NCBI GenBank assembly: GCA_023511675.1
Contig: JAIMBC010000015.1
Span: forward strand, 1-40,297
DNA length: 40,297 nucleotides
Source of the DNA: Pirellulales bacterium
GTDB taxonomy: Bacteria; Planctomycetota; Planctomycetia; Pirellulales; JAIMBC01
Reading direction: 5' to 3'
The notes below the pieces were generated by a model, which was not told the DNA's origin, made no database searches, and was given only the letters and a program-made list of their open reading frames with translations. Of this stretch, positions 32,547-39,733 are shown in pieces (the stretch's first letter is position 1; each line of letters opens with the position of its first letter). Both the position numbers and the translations under genes were made by a program.

Positions 32547-33650
32547 ATGATCTCTAACTCGCTCGGTACGGTTGCCCACCAGAATTGCTGTGCTGCCCTC
32601 GAGGCGGTAACGCACCAGGATCCCTGCGGCCGCGGCCTTGCAGCCTGGCGCGAGGGAGGAGGGTGGCTCGACGCCGGCTCGTTGTATCTCGCCGCGGCAT
32701 CGCTGTGCTCTGCACGCTCGGTAGCGATCGTCACGGGATTTCCCGTGATCACGCCCCAAGGCGTGTTTGCCGAAACAGACGGCCCGCCCGGAGCACTCTA
32801 TCTGGCCGAAGCACTCGTGGCGCTGGGAATCGAGACCACCTTGATCGGCGACCCGATTTGCTCCCCACTATTGGCCGCCGGCATCGAACACTGCGGCCTG
32901 CGGCAGGTCGAGCTGCTGGAGTTCCCTTTTGAGCCTGGCGGAGCGGACGACCCGCCGCGAGCGAGCAACGAACCGCCCTGTAACGCTCACAGCGATGCCT
33001 GGGCAGGGGCTCTCTTGGCTTCGCCGGCTGGTTTGCGTTGGACCCACGTGGTGGCCATCGAGCGGCCGGGGCCCAGCCATACGGTAGCATCGCTGGTAGC
33101 CCAGCCTCGTCGTGGCAGGCCGCCCCTGGCGGAGTTTCTCGCTGCCGTACCGCCGGAGTGCCGCAACATCTGCCAGAACATGCGCGGCGTCTCCATCAAC
33201 GGCCACGTGGCCAAGACCCACCGGCTGTTCGAGCTGCTGGCAGAGAAACGCAAGAAGGTGGTTTCCCTCGGCCTGGCCGACGGAGGCAACGAGCTGGGCG
33301 CAGGTTCCCTCGCCTGGGAGGTGGTGGCCCGCGCGGTAGGAGGGCCGGGCGCACGCGCAGCCTGCCGTATTACCGTATCGCACCTGCTGCTGGCCGGAGT
33401 GAGCAACTGGGCCGCCTACGCTCTGGCGGCCGCCCTGCTGGGCCTGCGGGGAGAGGCAGGCATGTTGTCGGGCCTTGGTGCCCGCAGAGAAGGAGAGCGA
33501 ATTCAGGCCCTGGTGCGCGCCGGGGCCGTGGACGGGGTGACAGCTCGGCCGGAACCGACGGTGGACGGCCTGCCACTGGAAGCGTATCTGGCAGTCATGC
33601 AAAACATCGTCGATGTGGCCCAGCAAGGCTTCGCTCCGCGGCACAGCTAG
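32547..33650 (+). CDS. Glutamate cyclase domain (DUF4392) protein
   Basis: 367 residues from ATG 32547; the frame is open back to 32409 with another ATG, but that part lies in the divergent promoter region and looks non-coding. No clear SD at either start. The family pattern is visible: AIVTGFPV near the start, ETDGPPGALYLAEAL, WTHVVAIERPGPS, CQNMRGVSINGHVAKTHRLFELL, and SLGLADGGNELGAGSLAWEVV. The human relative DGLUCY turns D-glutamate into 5-oxo-D-proline; in bacteria the role is less clear and may concern D-amino acids from cell-wall turnover. Divergently transcribed from the Rieske gene with no evident functional link. Confidence 0.85.
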   Translation: MISNSLGTVAHQNCCAALEAVTHQDPCGRGLAAWREGGGWLDAGSLYLAAASLCSARSVAIVTGFPVITPQGVFAETDGPPGALYLAEALVALGIETTLIGDPICSPLLAAGIEHCGLRQVELLEFPFEPGGADDPPRASNEPPCNAHSDAWAGALLASPAGLRWTHVVAIERPGPSHTVASLVAQPRRGRPPLAEFLAAVPPECRNICQNMRGVSINGHVAKTHRLFELLAEKRKKVVSLGLADGGNELGAGSLAWEVVARAVGGPGARAACRITVSHLLLAGVSNWAAYALAAALLGLRGEAGMLSGLGARREGERIQALVRAGAVDGVTARPEPTVDGLPLEAYLAVMQNIVDVAQQGFAPRHS

Positions 33651-33675
33651 GCGCCTCTGCATCAACTCAAGGCGT

Positions 33676-33697
33676 GGCAGGGGGAATTTGCCCCGCC
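33676..33697 (+). terminator. Weak terminator-like hairpin after the glutamate cyclase gene
   Basis: GGC-A-GGGG pairs with CCCC-GCC around a 7-nt loop, 25 bp after the stop codon, with one bulged A. There is no T-tract, so it may be fortuitous. Confidence 0.25.
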
Positions 33698-34144
33698 GTT
33701 CGGCGCATCAGGCCGAGCAGTGTGGAGTGTGACCGTACACCCGCACCATCGGGCCGGGGCGGGCAAACAGGGGTAACGGAGGAGTGAGCGAACAGGAGCG
33801 AGGAGTGAGGAGTAAGCAGTCAGAGAGGAGAAGGGGCGGGCGGTTTAGGGGCGGCGCGGAGGGGCGGGAGGAAACGCGGAGTGGACGTGGGAGCAAACAA
33901 TTCCGCTCGCGGCTCGAGCGTGCGTTTCGCAAGTACGCCCCGGCAGGTGGAGCTGGTCACGCGGACATCGTGCGCGGGTATGGTGGTGTTCCAGCGTCGC
34001 GGTGAGCGGGCGACTCGGCCTCCCGGGGAGATCGCGGCTCGTGCTGGTGGCGTGGCGGCTGGTACGCGGGTTCGAGGGGCTCGCGTCTTAGGTGTGACCT
34101 AACCGAGGCGGAGCCGTGCGGAGGGAGAATGTTTTGGCTTGCCC

Positions 34145-34199
34145 GCCCAGGGTGCGCGTGCGCGACCCTGGGCTAGGATGTGCAACCGCTACGCGGTTG
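34145..34199. repeat. Double-hairpin repeat element, copy 1
   Basis: GCCCAGGGT (34145-34153) and ACCCTGGGC (34165-34173) form a perfect 9-bp stem. It is followed by GGATGTG and a second perfect hairpin CAACCGC-TAC-GCGGTTG (34183-34199). A degenerate second copy with CCCAGGGTGCACGTGCG and GGATGTGC lies at about 34289-34328. Confidence 0.65.
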
Positions 34200-34288
34200 G
34201 GAGGCGGGGGCACGCGCAAGGAGCGTGTGCCGGTCCGTTGCCCCGGGGGTGGCGAGCGAAGCGCCGTCGGCCTAACGTTGGGCCCCAA

Positions 34289-34328
34289 GCCCAGGGTGCA
34301 CGTGCGTCAATTCAGTTCGGGATGTGCG
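34289..34328. repeat. Double-hairpin repeat element, degenerate copy 2
   Basis: It shares CCCAGGGTG, CGTGCG and GGATGTGC with the element at 34145 in the same order and spacing, but the right arm of the first stem and the CAACCGC hairpin have decayed. Confidence 0.45.
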
Positions 34329-34398
34329 ATGAGATCATGACGGCCCTCTGAACGTCCGCCGCACGGGCCGTGATGGCCGCCCAGCGTGTGGGCGGCGC

Positions 34399-34460
34399 CC
34401 GGACGTGACGGAGCACGTCTCTCCAGGGTCCGGACGTGACGGAGCACGTCCCTCCAGGCC
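34399..34460. repeat. 31-bp tandem duplication containing a hairpin
   Basis: Two near-identical units start at 34399 and 34430. Each contains GGACGTG-ACGG-AGCACGTC, in which GACGTG and CACGTC pair around a 6-nt loop, followed by CTCCAGG. The unit looks like a REP-type dispersed element. Confidence 0.7.
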
Positions 34461-34490
34461 ACGCATGCCGCGTAGCGTTCCCACATGGAG

Positions 34491-34510
34491 GGCCACGCTC
34501 GGTCGTGGCC
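34491..34510. repeat. Third REP-like hairpin
   Basis: GGCCACG-CTCGGT-CGTGGCC is a perfect 7-bp stem with a 6-nt loop, preceded by ATGGAG. In layout it resembles the GACGTG hairpins 40 bp upstream and is probably a related family member. Confidence 0.55.
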
Positions 34511-34624
34511 GCGATCGCGGCGTACGGTTTGCAGGGGCGGTTAGCGAACGCGCGCCAGATTGCCCCCCAACGCCGTTGCCGCCAGCCCCGTCAAGCCGAC
34601 AGACACGACCCTGTGGGCCTGCAA

Positions 34625-34765
34625 CTACAGCCGCCACAAGTAGAACTGCTCCACCGGCACGCCTTCTTGCGGAGACCGCTTGACCGCAGTCAAGCGGCTT
34701 TGTTTGCGCTGCCACAGCCGCTTGGCCTGCGAAGGCCACTTCTCTCGATCAATCGGCCTCGCCAT
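34625..34765 (-). pseudogene. IS66-type TnpA-like fragment
   Basis: A 46-codon frame from ATG 34765 to TAG 34625. The product begins MARPIDREKW and ends QEGVPVEQFYLWRL, which resembles the EGVS..SFY.WRRKL helix-turn-helix region at the start of IS66-family TnpA proteins. The usual continuation after WRR is missing and a stop follows. Intact TnpA has about 100 or more residues. No TnpB or TnpC is nearby, so it is a decayed remnant. Confidence 0.45.
34676..34706 (+). terminator. Terminator-like hairpin with T-rich tail
   Basis: CCGCTTGAC-CGCA-GTCAAGCGG is a perfect 9-bp stem followed by CTTTGTTTG on the plus strand. It lies inside the TnpA-like remnant and about 1 kb after the glutamate cyclase gene, so a role as its terminator is doubtful. 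Confidence 0.35.
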
Positions 34766-35063
34766 CTGTCACCTGGCTCGCGTGCACTCGTCATACTTCC
34801 CGCACGCACGCAAGCTATCGACCCCGTCAAGAATGGTGCGGTGTACGGTTACATTGCACATACCCTCTGCACCATGCGGCGGAGGGCACGCCGTCCTGGC
34901 GGCGTCGATGGCTTAACGCGACGCGACAGTTACTACCAGAACCCGCCAGGGCCGGGGCAGGGGACGCCAAGGCGGGAGCAAGACCCCAGGCGAGGCTCCA
35001 AGACGGACCCGGCATAGCCGAGGGCGGCGGTCGTGTGGGCCACAGACGAGACGAGCAGCGGCC

Positions 35064-35951
35064 CTAGCGCGGGTGGGAAGGGGCAATCAGCCCCTCTTCG
35101 GGGCTGCTGGCAGTAGCATACAGTTTCCGCGGGATGCGGCCGGCCAGCCATGCCAGCCGGCCTGCCTCCACCGCACACTTCATGGCGCGAGCCATCAGCA
35201 ACGGGTCTTTGGCATGTGCAATGCCGGTGTTCAACAGCACTCCGTCCACGCCTAGCTCCATGGCCACGGTGACATCGCTGGCGGTGCCCACGCCCGCATC
35301 GACAATCACGGGATAATGTGGATCGTCCTCCTTGAGATACTCCAGGCAAATGCGGATGTTGTTGGGGTTGAGGATCCCCTGACCAGAGCCGATGGGGCTG
35401 CCGGCAGGCATGACGCTGGCGGCGCCAACCTGTTTGAGGCGGCGTGCCATCACGGGATCGTCCGTGGTGTAGCAGAGCACCTCGAATCCTTCGGCCACCA
35501 GGCGCTCTGTGGCTTCCAGGGTGCCGAGAGGGTCGGGTAGCAGGGTCTTCTTGTCACCCAGCACTTCGACCTTGACCCAGTTGGCGCCGGGGTTGCCGAG
35601 TTGCTGGAGGATTTCGCGTCCCAGTCGGGCCACGCGCACCGCATCGTCGGCCGTATAGCAACCAGCGGTATTGGGCAAAAGTGTGTAGCGGCGGGTATCG
35701 AGGTAGTCGAGCAGGTTGCGCCCCTGTGCATCGATCAGACGGTCGCGGCGTACGGCCACGGTGACGCAATCGCAGCCAGACAACTCGAGGGCCTGGGCCA
35801 TGAGTTCGTAGCTGGCGTACTTGCCTGTGCCCACGATCAGGCGGCTGCGCAGCAGGTGTCCGCCAATACGCAGCGGCTCTTCGGCCGATGGCGCGGAGGA
35901 GCCTGCTGCCCGGGAGTGCGTGGCAGCGGCTGCGCCCAGGTGGGCCGTCAT
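35064..35951 (-). CDS. thiG: Thiazole synthase ThiG
   Basis: 295 residues from ATG 35951, with GGAGGAGG upstream inside thiS. After a ~25-residue Ala/Ser-rich extension comes the ThiG TIM barrel: [65 protein letters not shown] with the Schiff-base Lys, [28 protein letters not shown] and [13 protein letters not shown]. It condenses deoxyxylulose phosphate, dehydroglycine or iminoacetate, and sulfur from ThiS thiocarboxylate into the thiamine thiazole. It starts 2 bp after the thiS stop. No TPP riboswitch was recognised upstream of the unit. Confidence 0.96.
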   Translation of the reverse strand: MTAHLGAAAATHSRAAGSSAPSAEEPLRIGGHLLRSRLIVGTGKYASYELMAQALELSGCDCVTVAVRRDRLIDAQGRNLLDYLDTRRYTLLPNTAGCYTADDAVRVARLGREILQQLGNPGANWVKVEVLGDKKTLLPDPLGTLEATERLVAEGFEVLCYTTDDPVMARRLKQVGAASVMPAGSPIGSGQGILNPNNIRICLEYLKEDDPHYPVIVDAGVGTASDVTVAMELGVDGVLLNTGIAHAKDPLLMARAMKCAVEAGRLAWLAGRIPRKLYATASSPEEGLIAPSHPR

Positions 35952-35953
35952 GC

Positions 35954-36157
35954 CTAACCTCCTCCAGCCAGGGCCACCACTTCGACGCGGTCGCCTTCTT
36001 GCAGGCGCCGTTGGGCGTGACAAGCACGCGGCACCAGATCGAGGTTCACTTCCACTGCCACGGGACGATCGGCGGCGTTAAGCAGTTTAAGCAGATCGGC
36101 AACGGTTGTGCCCGGCGGCAGCTCTCGAGGTTGGCCGTTTACCAGCACCACGGGCAT
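35954..36157 (-). CDS. thiS: Sulfur carrier protein ThiS
   Basis: 67 residues from ATG 36157. Beta-grasp sulfur carrier: [51 protein letters not shown]. The C-terminal Gly-Gly is the residue pair adenylated by ThiF and converted to the thiocarboxylate. Its ATG shares one base with the TAA of the gene upstream (TAATG), and thiG follows after 2 bp, so the three are translated in series. The length is normal for ThiS. Confidence 0.95.
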   Translation of the reverse strand: MPVVLVNGQPRELPPGTTVADLLKLLNAADRPVAVEVNLDLVPRACHAQRRLQEGDRVEVVALAGGG

Positions 36158-36699
36158 TACTTTTCGCGCACGGCAGCGGTACGGAACTGAATCTTGTCGA
36201 GCGGAACGAGGGCGCTGAACTGGGTGGCACCACCGCGACTCGCCGCGGAGTTCCACGGGACCGCGTAGGCGACGCACTGGCCGGTGGAAAGTTCGGCCAC
36301 ATACACCACGGCGGCACCCGGTTGGACATTGCCCGCACCGGGGATGCGGCGGAGCTGAGCCAGCCCCGTCGTCATCAGATACTTGGGATTCTTGCTGGGA
36401 TCGACCTGCAAGTCGGCCAGCACGTTGGTCGTGAACGCGGCCTGAAACTTGCCCGTGACCGGACTGAGGGCGGTGGCCTTGAGTTCGCCGGTAACCGAGT
36501 CCAGGAAGAACAGGCACTCCATATCCTGGTCCACTGGCCCGGTGGCCATGGCGAAGTTCTCGTAACGGTCCGTGGCCACGGCGTGCAACGGCGCATGCGG
36601 CAGCACGCCGCCCGCCGCCAGCCCCAGAACCAATCCTGCCAGCAGCCATGCCGCACGGCCAAGCCAACCCTCACAGCAATTCGAGATCCTCAGGCTCAT
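36157..36699 (-). CDS. Unknown membrane-anchored protein coupled to thiS
   Basis: 180 residues from ATG 36699, preceded by GGGAGAG at 6 nt; the frame extends to 36753 without RBS. A transmembrane segment or uncleaved signal (about 15-37, AAWLLAGLVLGLAAGGVL) is followed by an exported domain with YENFAMATGPVDQDMECLFFLD, GELKATALSP, KNPKYLMTTGLAQ, GAAVVYVAELSTGQCVAYAVPW and a C-terminal TQFSALVPLDKIQFR. The repeating strand pattern suggests a beta-propeller-like or all-beta fold. I do not recognise the family. The one-base overlap with thiS implies co-translation, though nothing suggests a thiamine enzyme. Confidence 0.75.
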   Translation of the reverse strand: MSLRISNCCEGWLGRAAWLLAGLVLGLAAGGVLPHAPLHAVATDRYENFAMATGPVDQDMECLFFLDSVTGELKATALSPVTGKFQAAFTTNVLADLQVDPSKNPKYLMTTGLAQLRRIPGAGNVQPGAAVVYVAELSTGQCVAYAVPWNSAASRGGATQFSALVPLDKIQFRTAAVREK

Positions 36700-36753
36700 C
36701 ACGTGCTCTCCCGGTCGGTTCTCTGCCAACAACGCACTCCAGACGGCAGCCAC

Positions 36754-37117
36754 CGCCCACGCAAGGCAGTATGCCGTGCTTCAAACGGCGACTTTTCGTC
36801 ATCGTACCGCGCCAGCCACTTTATTGCCATAGATACGCGCAACCCGCTCACGGGGCGGCCCCATCCGCCTGCCCATGCAGGCAACCGCACTCACGCGAAC
36901 GACGCGGCCACGCAGCCCCTCCGACCACACATCCCAGCCGGCCCCGCGCACCCCTCCGGCCACGCAGCCCACGCGGCACCTTCCTGAACCCTGACATCCG
37001 TGGCACGCCTGCGCACCGCAGCCCCGCCTCAGCAAACCGCTTCCGTGAACCCTCACGGCCGTGGCACGCCTGTACGTCGAACCGGCACGACACGCTCTGG
37101 TGATTCTCCCGGTCCGC
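36754..37117. other. Intergenic spacer with repeats
   Basis: 364 bp between the 2-hydroxyacid dehydrogenase and the unknown-thiS-thiG unit. An AT-rich patch near 36820-36850 (ATGGCA-N18-TACGAT on the minus strand) is a poor promoter candidate for the thi unit. GGCCACGCAGCCC occurs twice (about 36906 and 36958), and the 61-bp-spaced repeat follows. Confidence 0.45.
36981..37072. repeat. Two imperfect direct repeats spaced about 61 bp
   Basis: TTCC-TGAACCCT and CCGTGGCACGCCTG recur at 36981-37011 and 37041-37072; the CGTGGCACGCC core is identical in both. A similar GTGGCAC core occurs in the 27-bp repeats near 8170. Confidence 0.6.
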
Positions 37118-38110
37118 TCACAGACGTCGCCGCGGCGCCACCTCCGGATTCACCCATGCCCGCAGAGGTTTGCCGGCCACGCCGGTTAGCAGATTGTCGG
37201 CAGCAATCTCCGCCATGCCATTGCGGCTGCTGACCGTGGCGCTGGCGATATGAGGGGCCACCACACAGTTGGCAAGTCGCAACAAAGGCTCATCGGCGGC
37301 AGGAGGCTCGGGATCGGTCACATCCAGCCCAGCAGCGAAGATCCAGCCTTCCCTCAAGGCTTGTACCAGATCTTGCTGCACGACCAGGCCGCCGCGCGCC
37401 GTGTTCACGAACACCGCAGTCCGCTTCATCTTGCGGAAGGCCGCGGCATCAAACATGTGGCGCGTACCAGGGTTCAGATCCGCGTGCAAGGAGACGAAGT
37501 CGGATTCGGCCAGCAGTTCGTCAAACGATACCAGGCTGGCGTCCAGTTCGGCCTCGGCGCGGGGGTTGGGCCTCACGTCGTGGTAGAGCACGCGCATCTC
37601 CCAGGCCCGGCGGCAGCGGCGGGCAAAGCTGAATCCGATGCGGCCCATGCCCACGACCCCCACGGTCTTGCCGCACAGGTCCTGGCCGATGAAGCCCAGC
37701 GGCTGCCAGGTCTTCCACAGCCCGGCCCTCGCATGGTCCGCAGACTCGACGATGCGGCGTGCCGCCGCCAGCAACAAGGCCAGAGCCATGTCTGCGGTGG
37801 CCTCGGTGAGCACATCCGGCGTATTGCCGATGCAAATGCCGCGCCGGGTGGCCTCGGCGACATCGATGTTGTTGTAGCCGACGGCAAAGTTGCTCACCAC
37901 CTTGAGCCGTGGTGCGGCATCCAGCAGTGCGGCGTCGACGCGGTCGGTAAGCAGGGTGAGCAGCCCTTCGCAATCTCGCGCCTTTTCCCGCAGCGCTTCG
38001 GGGGGCGGGGGCAGTTCCCCGGGCCACACCTCGGCATCGCAAGCCTCGCAAATGCGTGCCAGGCCAACTTGGGGGATACGACGGGTAACAAACACGCGCG
38101 GGCGGGCCAT
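37118..38110 (-). CDS. D-2-hydroxyacid dehydrogenase (glyoxylate/hydroxypyruvate reductase type)
   Basis: 330 residues from ATG 38110 with GAAGG 6 nt upstream. The NAD-binding motif GVVGMGRIGFSFARR (151-165) is preceded by the family segment GICIGNTPDVLTEATADMAL. Catalytic residues are in place: Arg239 in NTARGG, Glu268 in DVTDPEPP and His287 in VVAPHIASAT. Such enzymes reduce glyoxylate or hydroxypyruvate, or oxidise D-glycerate, with NAD(P)H. It is the last gene of a possible unit with the ABC-2-type protein 51 bp upstream. The exact substrate is not determined. Confidence 0.92.
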   Translation of the reverse strand: MARPRVFVTRRIPQVGLARICEACDAEVWPGELPPPPEALREKARDCEGLLTLLTDRVDAALLDAAPRLKVVSNFAVGYNNIDVAEATRRGICIGNTPDVLTEATADMALALLLAAARRIVESADHARAGLWKTWQPLGFIGQDLCGKTVGVVGMGRIGFSFARRCRRAWEMRVLYHDVRPNPRAEAELDASLVSFDELLAESDFVSLHADLNPGTRHMFDAAAFRKMKRTAVFVNTARGGLVVQQDLVQALREGWIFAAGLDVTDPEPPAADEPLLRLANCVVAPHIASATVSSRNGMAEIAADNLLTGVAGKPLRAWVNPEVAPRRRL

Positions 38111-38161
38111 AGCTTGCCTTCGTGGAAGCGTGGGAGGTTGCACAAGGGAAGAGTGCGGCGC

Positions 38162-39109
38162 CTATGCCAGGTCGCGCTCTTCAAACAGGAACAACGCCAC
38201 CAGCATGGCCAGCGTACAGTACAGCAGCGTATACCCTGCCGTGGTGGCCAGCACCTCTGGCGGTACGATGCGCCGTGACACAATGGCGGGAGACATGCTG
38301 TAATTATCGAGCACAGGAAATACGGCCGCCATCAACTGGGCCACGAACGGCACCAGCGGATGCCGTCCCACGGCGGAGTTGGCCAACAGCGGTACCAGGT
38401 GGCCGACCACGTAGATGGAGAGCGAGAGCAGCATGTTGGGCAGCATCGGCAGCCGCGTGGAGATAGCCACCGCAATGCTGGTCATCAGCATGGTCTCCAT
38501 CAGAATCACGGCCAGGCCAGGCACAACGTTCAGCACCGCTGCTGCGCATTGGCTCATGGTGGGCTCTTGTTGAGATAGCTCGCGGGCTTCGAAGGGCACC
38601 TTGTAGGCGACAGCCATCAACAGCACCGTACCCAGCACAATGAATAACGAGAGCACGGCGCCCATCACACCCATGAACTTGCCGATCACGAACAGCCGCC
38701 GCGTCATCGGCTTGGCCAGCAGCATCAGGGCCGTACGGCCCTCCACTTCTTCGAAGATGGACACGCTGGCGGAATAGATGCCCAGCAGGATTGTCAGCAC
38801 CATCACCCAGGTCAGGCCGGTATCCTCGAACATTTCCAGGTCCTGGCCCAGCGTGTTGTAGGGCAACAGCATCAGCAGGACGATACCGACGAGACCGACA
38901 GTCAGCACCACCCAGTAGAGGGGCTGGGACCATGCCTCGCGGGCGGTGGCATAGACCACGGCGGTGAAGCGCGGCATCAAGAACTTGAGCAGTGCATACG
39001 CTGCCAACATCAGGGCGAAACAGGCGGCTCCGCCTGCCAGTGCGGCGCCGGCCGGGGCCGCCCAATCGTACCAGCTCGCCAGGAGAATGGGGTGGATGCC
39101 GTGTGTCAT
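38162..39109 (-). CDS. ABC-2-type integral membrane protein
   Basis: 315 residues with about six to seven transmembrane helices. The ABC-2 permease pattern is visible: the cytoplasmic segment TAVVYATAREAWSQPLYWVVL, the EEVEGRTALMLLAKPMTRRLFVIGKFMG coupling region after TM2, and long hydrophobic helices. No ATPase gene is adjacent in view, so its partner is encoded elsewhere or the protein is a NosY/GldF-like orphan. It lies 21 bp after the acylphosphatase gene on the same strand. Confidence 0.8.
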   Translation of the reverse strand: MTHGIHPILLASWYDWAAPAGAALAGGAACFALMLAAYALLKFLMPRFTAVVYATAREAWSQPLYWVVLTVGLVGIVLLMLLPYNTLGQDLEMFEDTGLTWVMVLTILLGIYSASVSIFEEVEGRTALMLLAKPMTRRLFVIGKFMGVMGAVLSLFIVLGTVLLMAVAYKVPFEARELSQQEPTMSQCAAAVLNVVPGLAVILMETMLMTSIAVAISTRLPMLPNMLLSLSIYVVGHLVPLLANSAVGRHPLVPFVAQLMAAVFPVLDNYSMSPAIVSRRIVPPEVLATTAGYTLLYCTLAMLVALFLFEERDLA

Positions 39110-39130
39110 GCTGTTGGGGGGATGGTTGAG

Positions 39131-39385
39131 TTAGCGTCGGATTTCAAAGTGAGAAAACTCGCCGGTGGCAGGCAGATGCACCACGTGGCAACCCTGGACC
39201 AGGCCGTGCATGGCGTGTTCGATGTCGCGCTGCAAGGCGTCGAGTTCGAGCGGAGGCCCCTCGGCAACCACCAGGACCCGGCCGTCTGGCAGGTTCCGCA
39301 CGTATCCTGTCACGGGGCGGCGGGAGGCTACTGTCAGCGTGGTATAGCGAAATCCCACGCCCTGCACGCGGCCCGAGAAGTACAT
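39131..39385 (-). CDS. acyP: Acylphosphatase
   Basis: 84 residues from ATG 39385; a GTG at 39424 could add 13 residues (SRSVTHECERRE), closer to the usual ~90. No clear SD for either. The signature FSGRVQGVGFRYTT carries catalytic Arg13, and YVRNLPDGRV carries Asn31. The remaining GPPLELDALQRDIEHAM and terminal FSHFEIRR complete the fold. It hydrolyses acyl phosphates such as acetyl or carbamoyl phosphate in the cytoplasm. Confidence 0.93.
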   Translation of the reverse strand: MYFSGRVQGVGFRYTTLTVASRRPVTGYVRNLPDGRVLVVAEGPPLELDALQRDIEHAMHGLVQGCHVVHLPATGEFSHFEIRR

Positions 39386-39420
39386 CTCGCGGCGTTCGCA
39401 CTCGTGCGTAACGGACCGGC

Positions 39421-39657
39421 TCACTGGCAGACGCGGCACCTGTGGGGAAACGGGAAGCAGTCCTCTTCTTCGTAGTATACGAAGGGCAGCCAGCGTTGTG
39501 CGAGAGGCTCGCCCGGCAGCGGCGGCCGCAACGGCCGGAGCGGACCGCTCCGGCGGCTCGGGCCGCATTGGCGGTTGTACAGCCGCCCCGGCAGAAGGGG
39601 TCCAAGCCCCGCTTCTGGCCGTTGCAGCAGATCGGCCGCACAGCCGGGCCCGGACAA
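39421..39657 (-). CDS. Possible small Cys-containing protein
   Basis: A frame of up to 78 codons, with TTG as the only start in reach, ends in PFVYYEEEDCFPFPHRCRVCQ and carries a CxxC pair at the end. The end segment looks protein-like and third-position GC is high, but two other frames on the same strand are open too. No family is recognised and no ribosome site is visible. If not a gene, 39386-39733 is an empty spacer. Confidence 0.25.
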   Translation of the reverse strand: MSGPGCAADLLQRPEAGLGPLLPGRLYNRQCGPSRRSGPLRPLRPPLPGEPLAQRWLPFVYYEEEDCFPFPHRCRVCQ

Positions 39658-39733
39658 ACGGGCGGATCCGCCCGCACAGACGGCGGTACTTCACTGAGAG
39701 CTGGCTGCCTGTGCCGCAATGGCACGGCCTGGG

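Larger units (their letters stand above)
34625..34852 (-). mobile_element. Possible remnant of an IS66-family insertion sequence end
   Basis: About 75 bp upstream of the TnpA-like fragment the minus strand reads GTAACCGTACACCGCACC, starting at 34852; IS66 ends typically begin with GTAA-type sequence. The opposite end and the target duplication are not visible. The assignment is tentative. Confidence 0.35.
33651..35063. other. 1.4-kb repeat-rich region without a convincing gene
   Basis: 33700-34130 is purine-rich on the plus strand and has open frames without RBS or family features. 34130-34520 carries hairpin repeats and a tandem duplication (listed separately). 34620-34860 carries an IS66-like remnant. 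34860-35063, before the thiG stop, shows nothing I recognise. Base composition and the lack of coding pattern differ from the compact regions on both sides, which fits an insertion or decay zone. Confidence 0.55.

Noticed and set aside
34405-34739. Short open frames on both strands across the hairpin repeats
   Set aside because: They are translations of the palindromic elements; no RBS, no family, and both strands are open in the same place.
36999-37015. Sigma54 -24/-12 promoter in the TGGCACG repeat
   Set aside because: The downstream GC is one base too close for the fixed GG-N10-GC spacing, and the second repeat copy lacks it.
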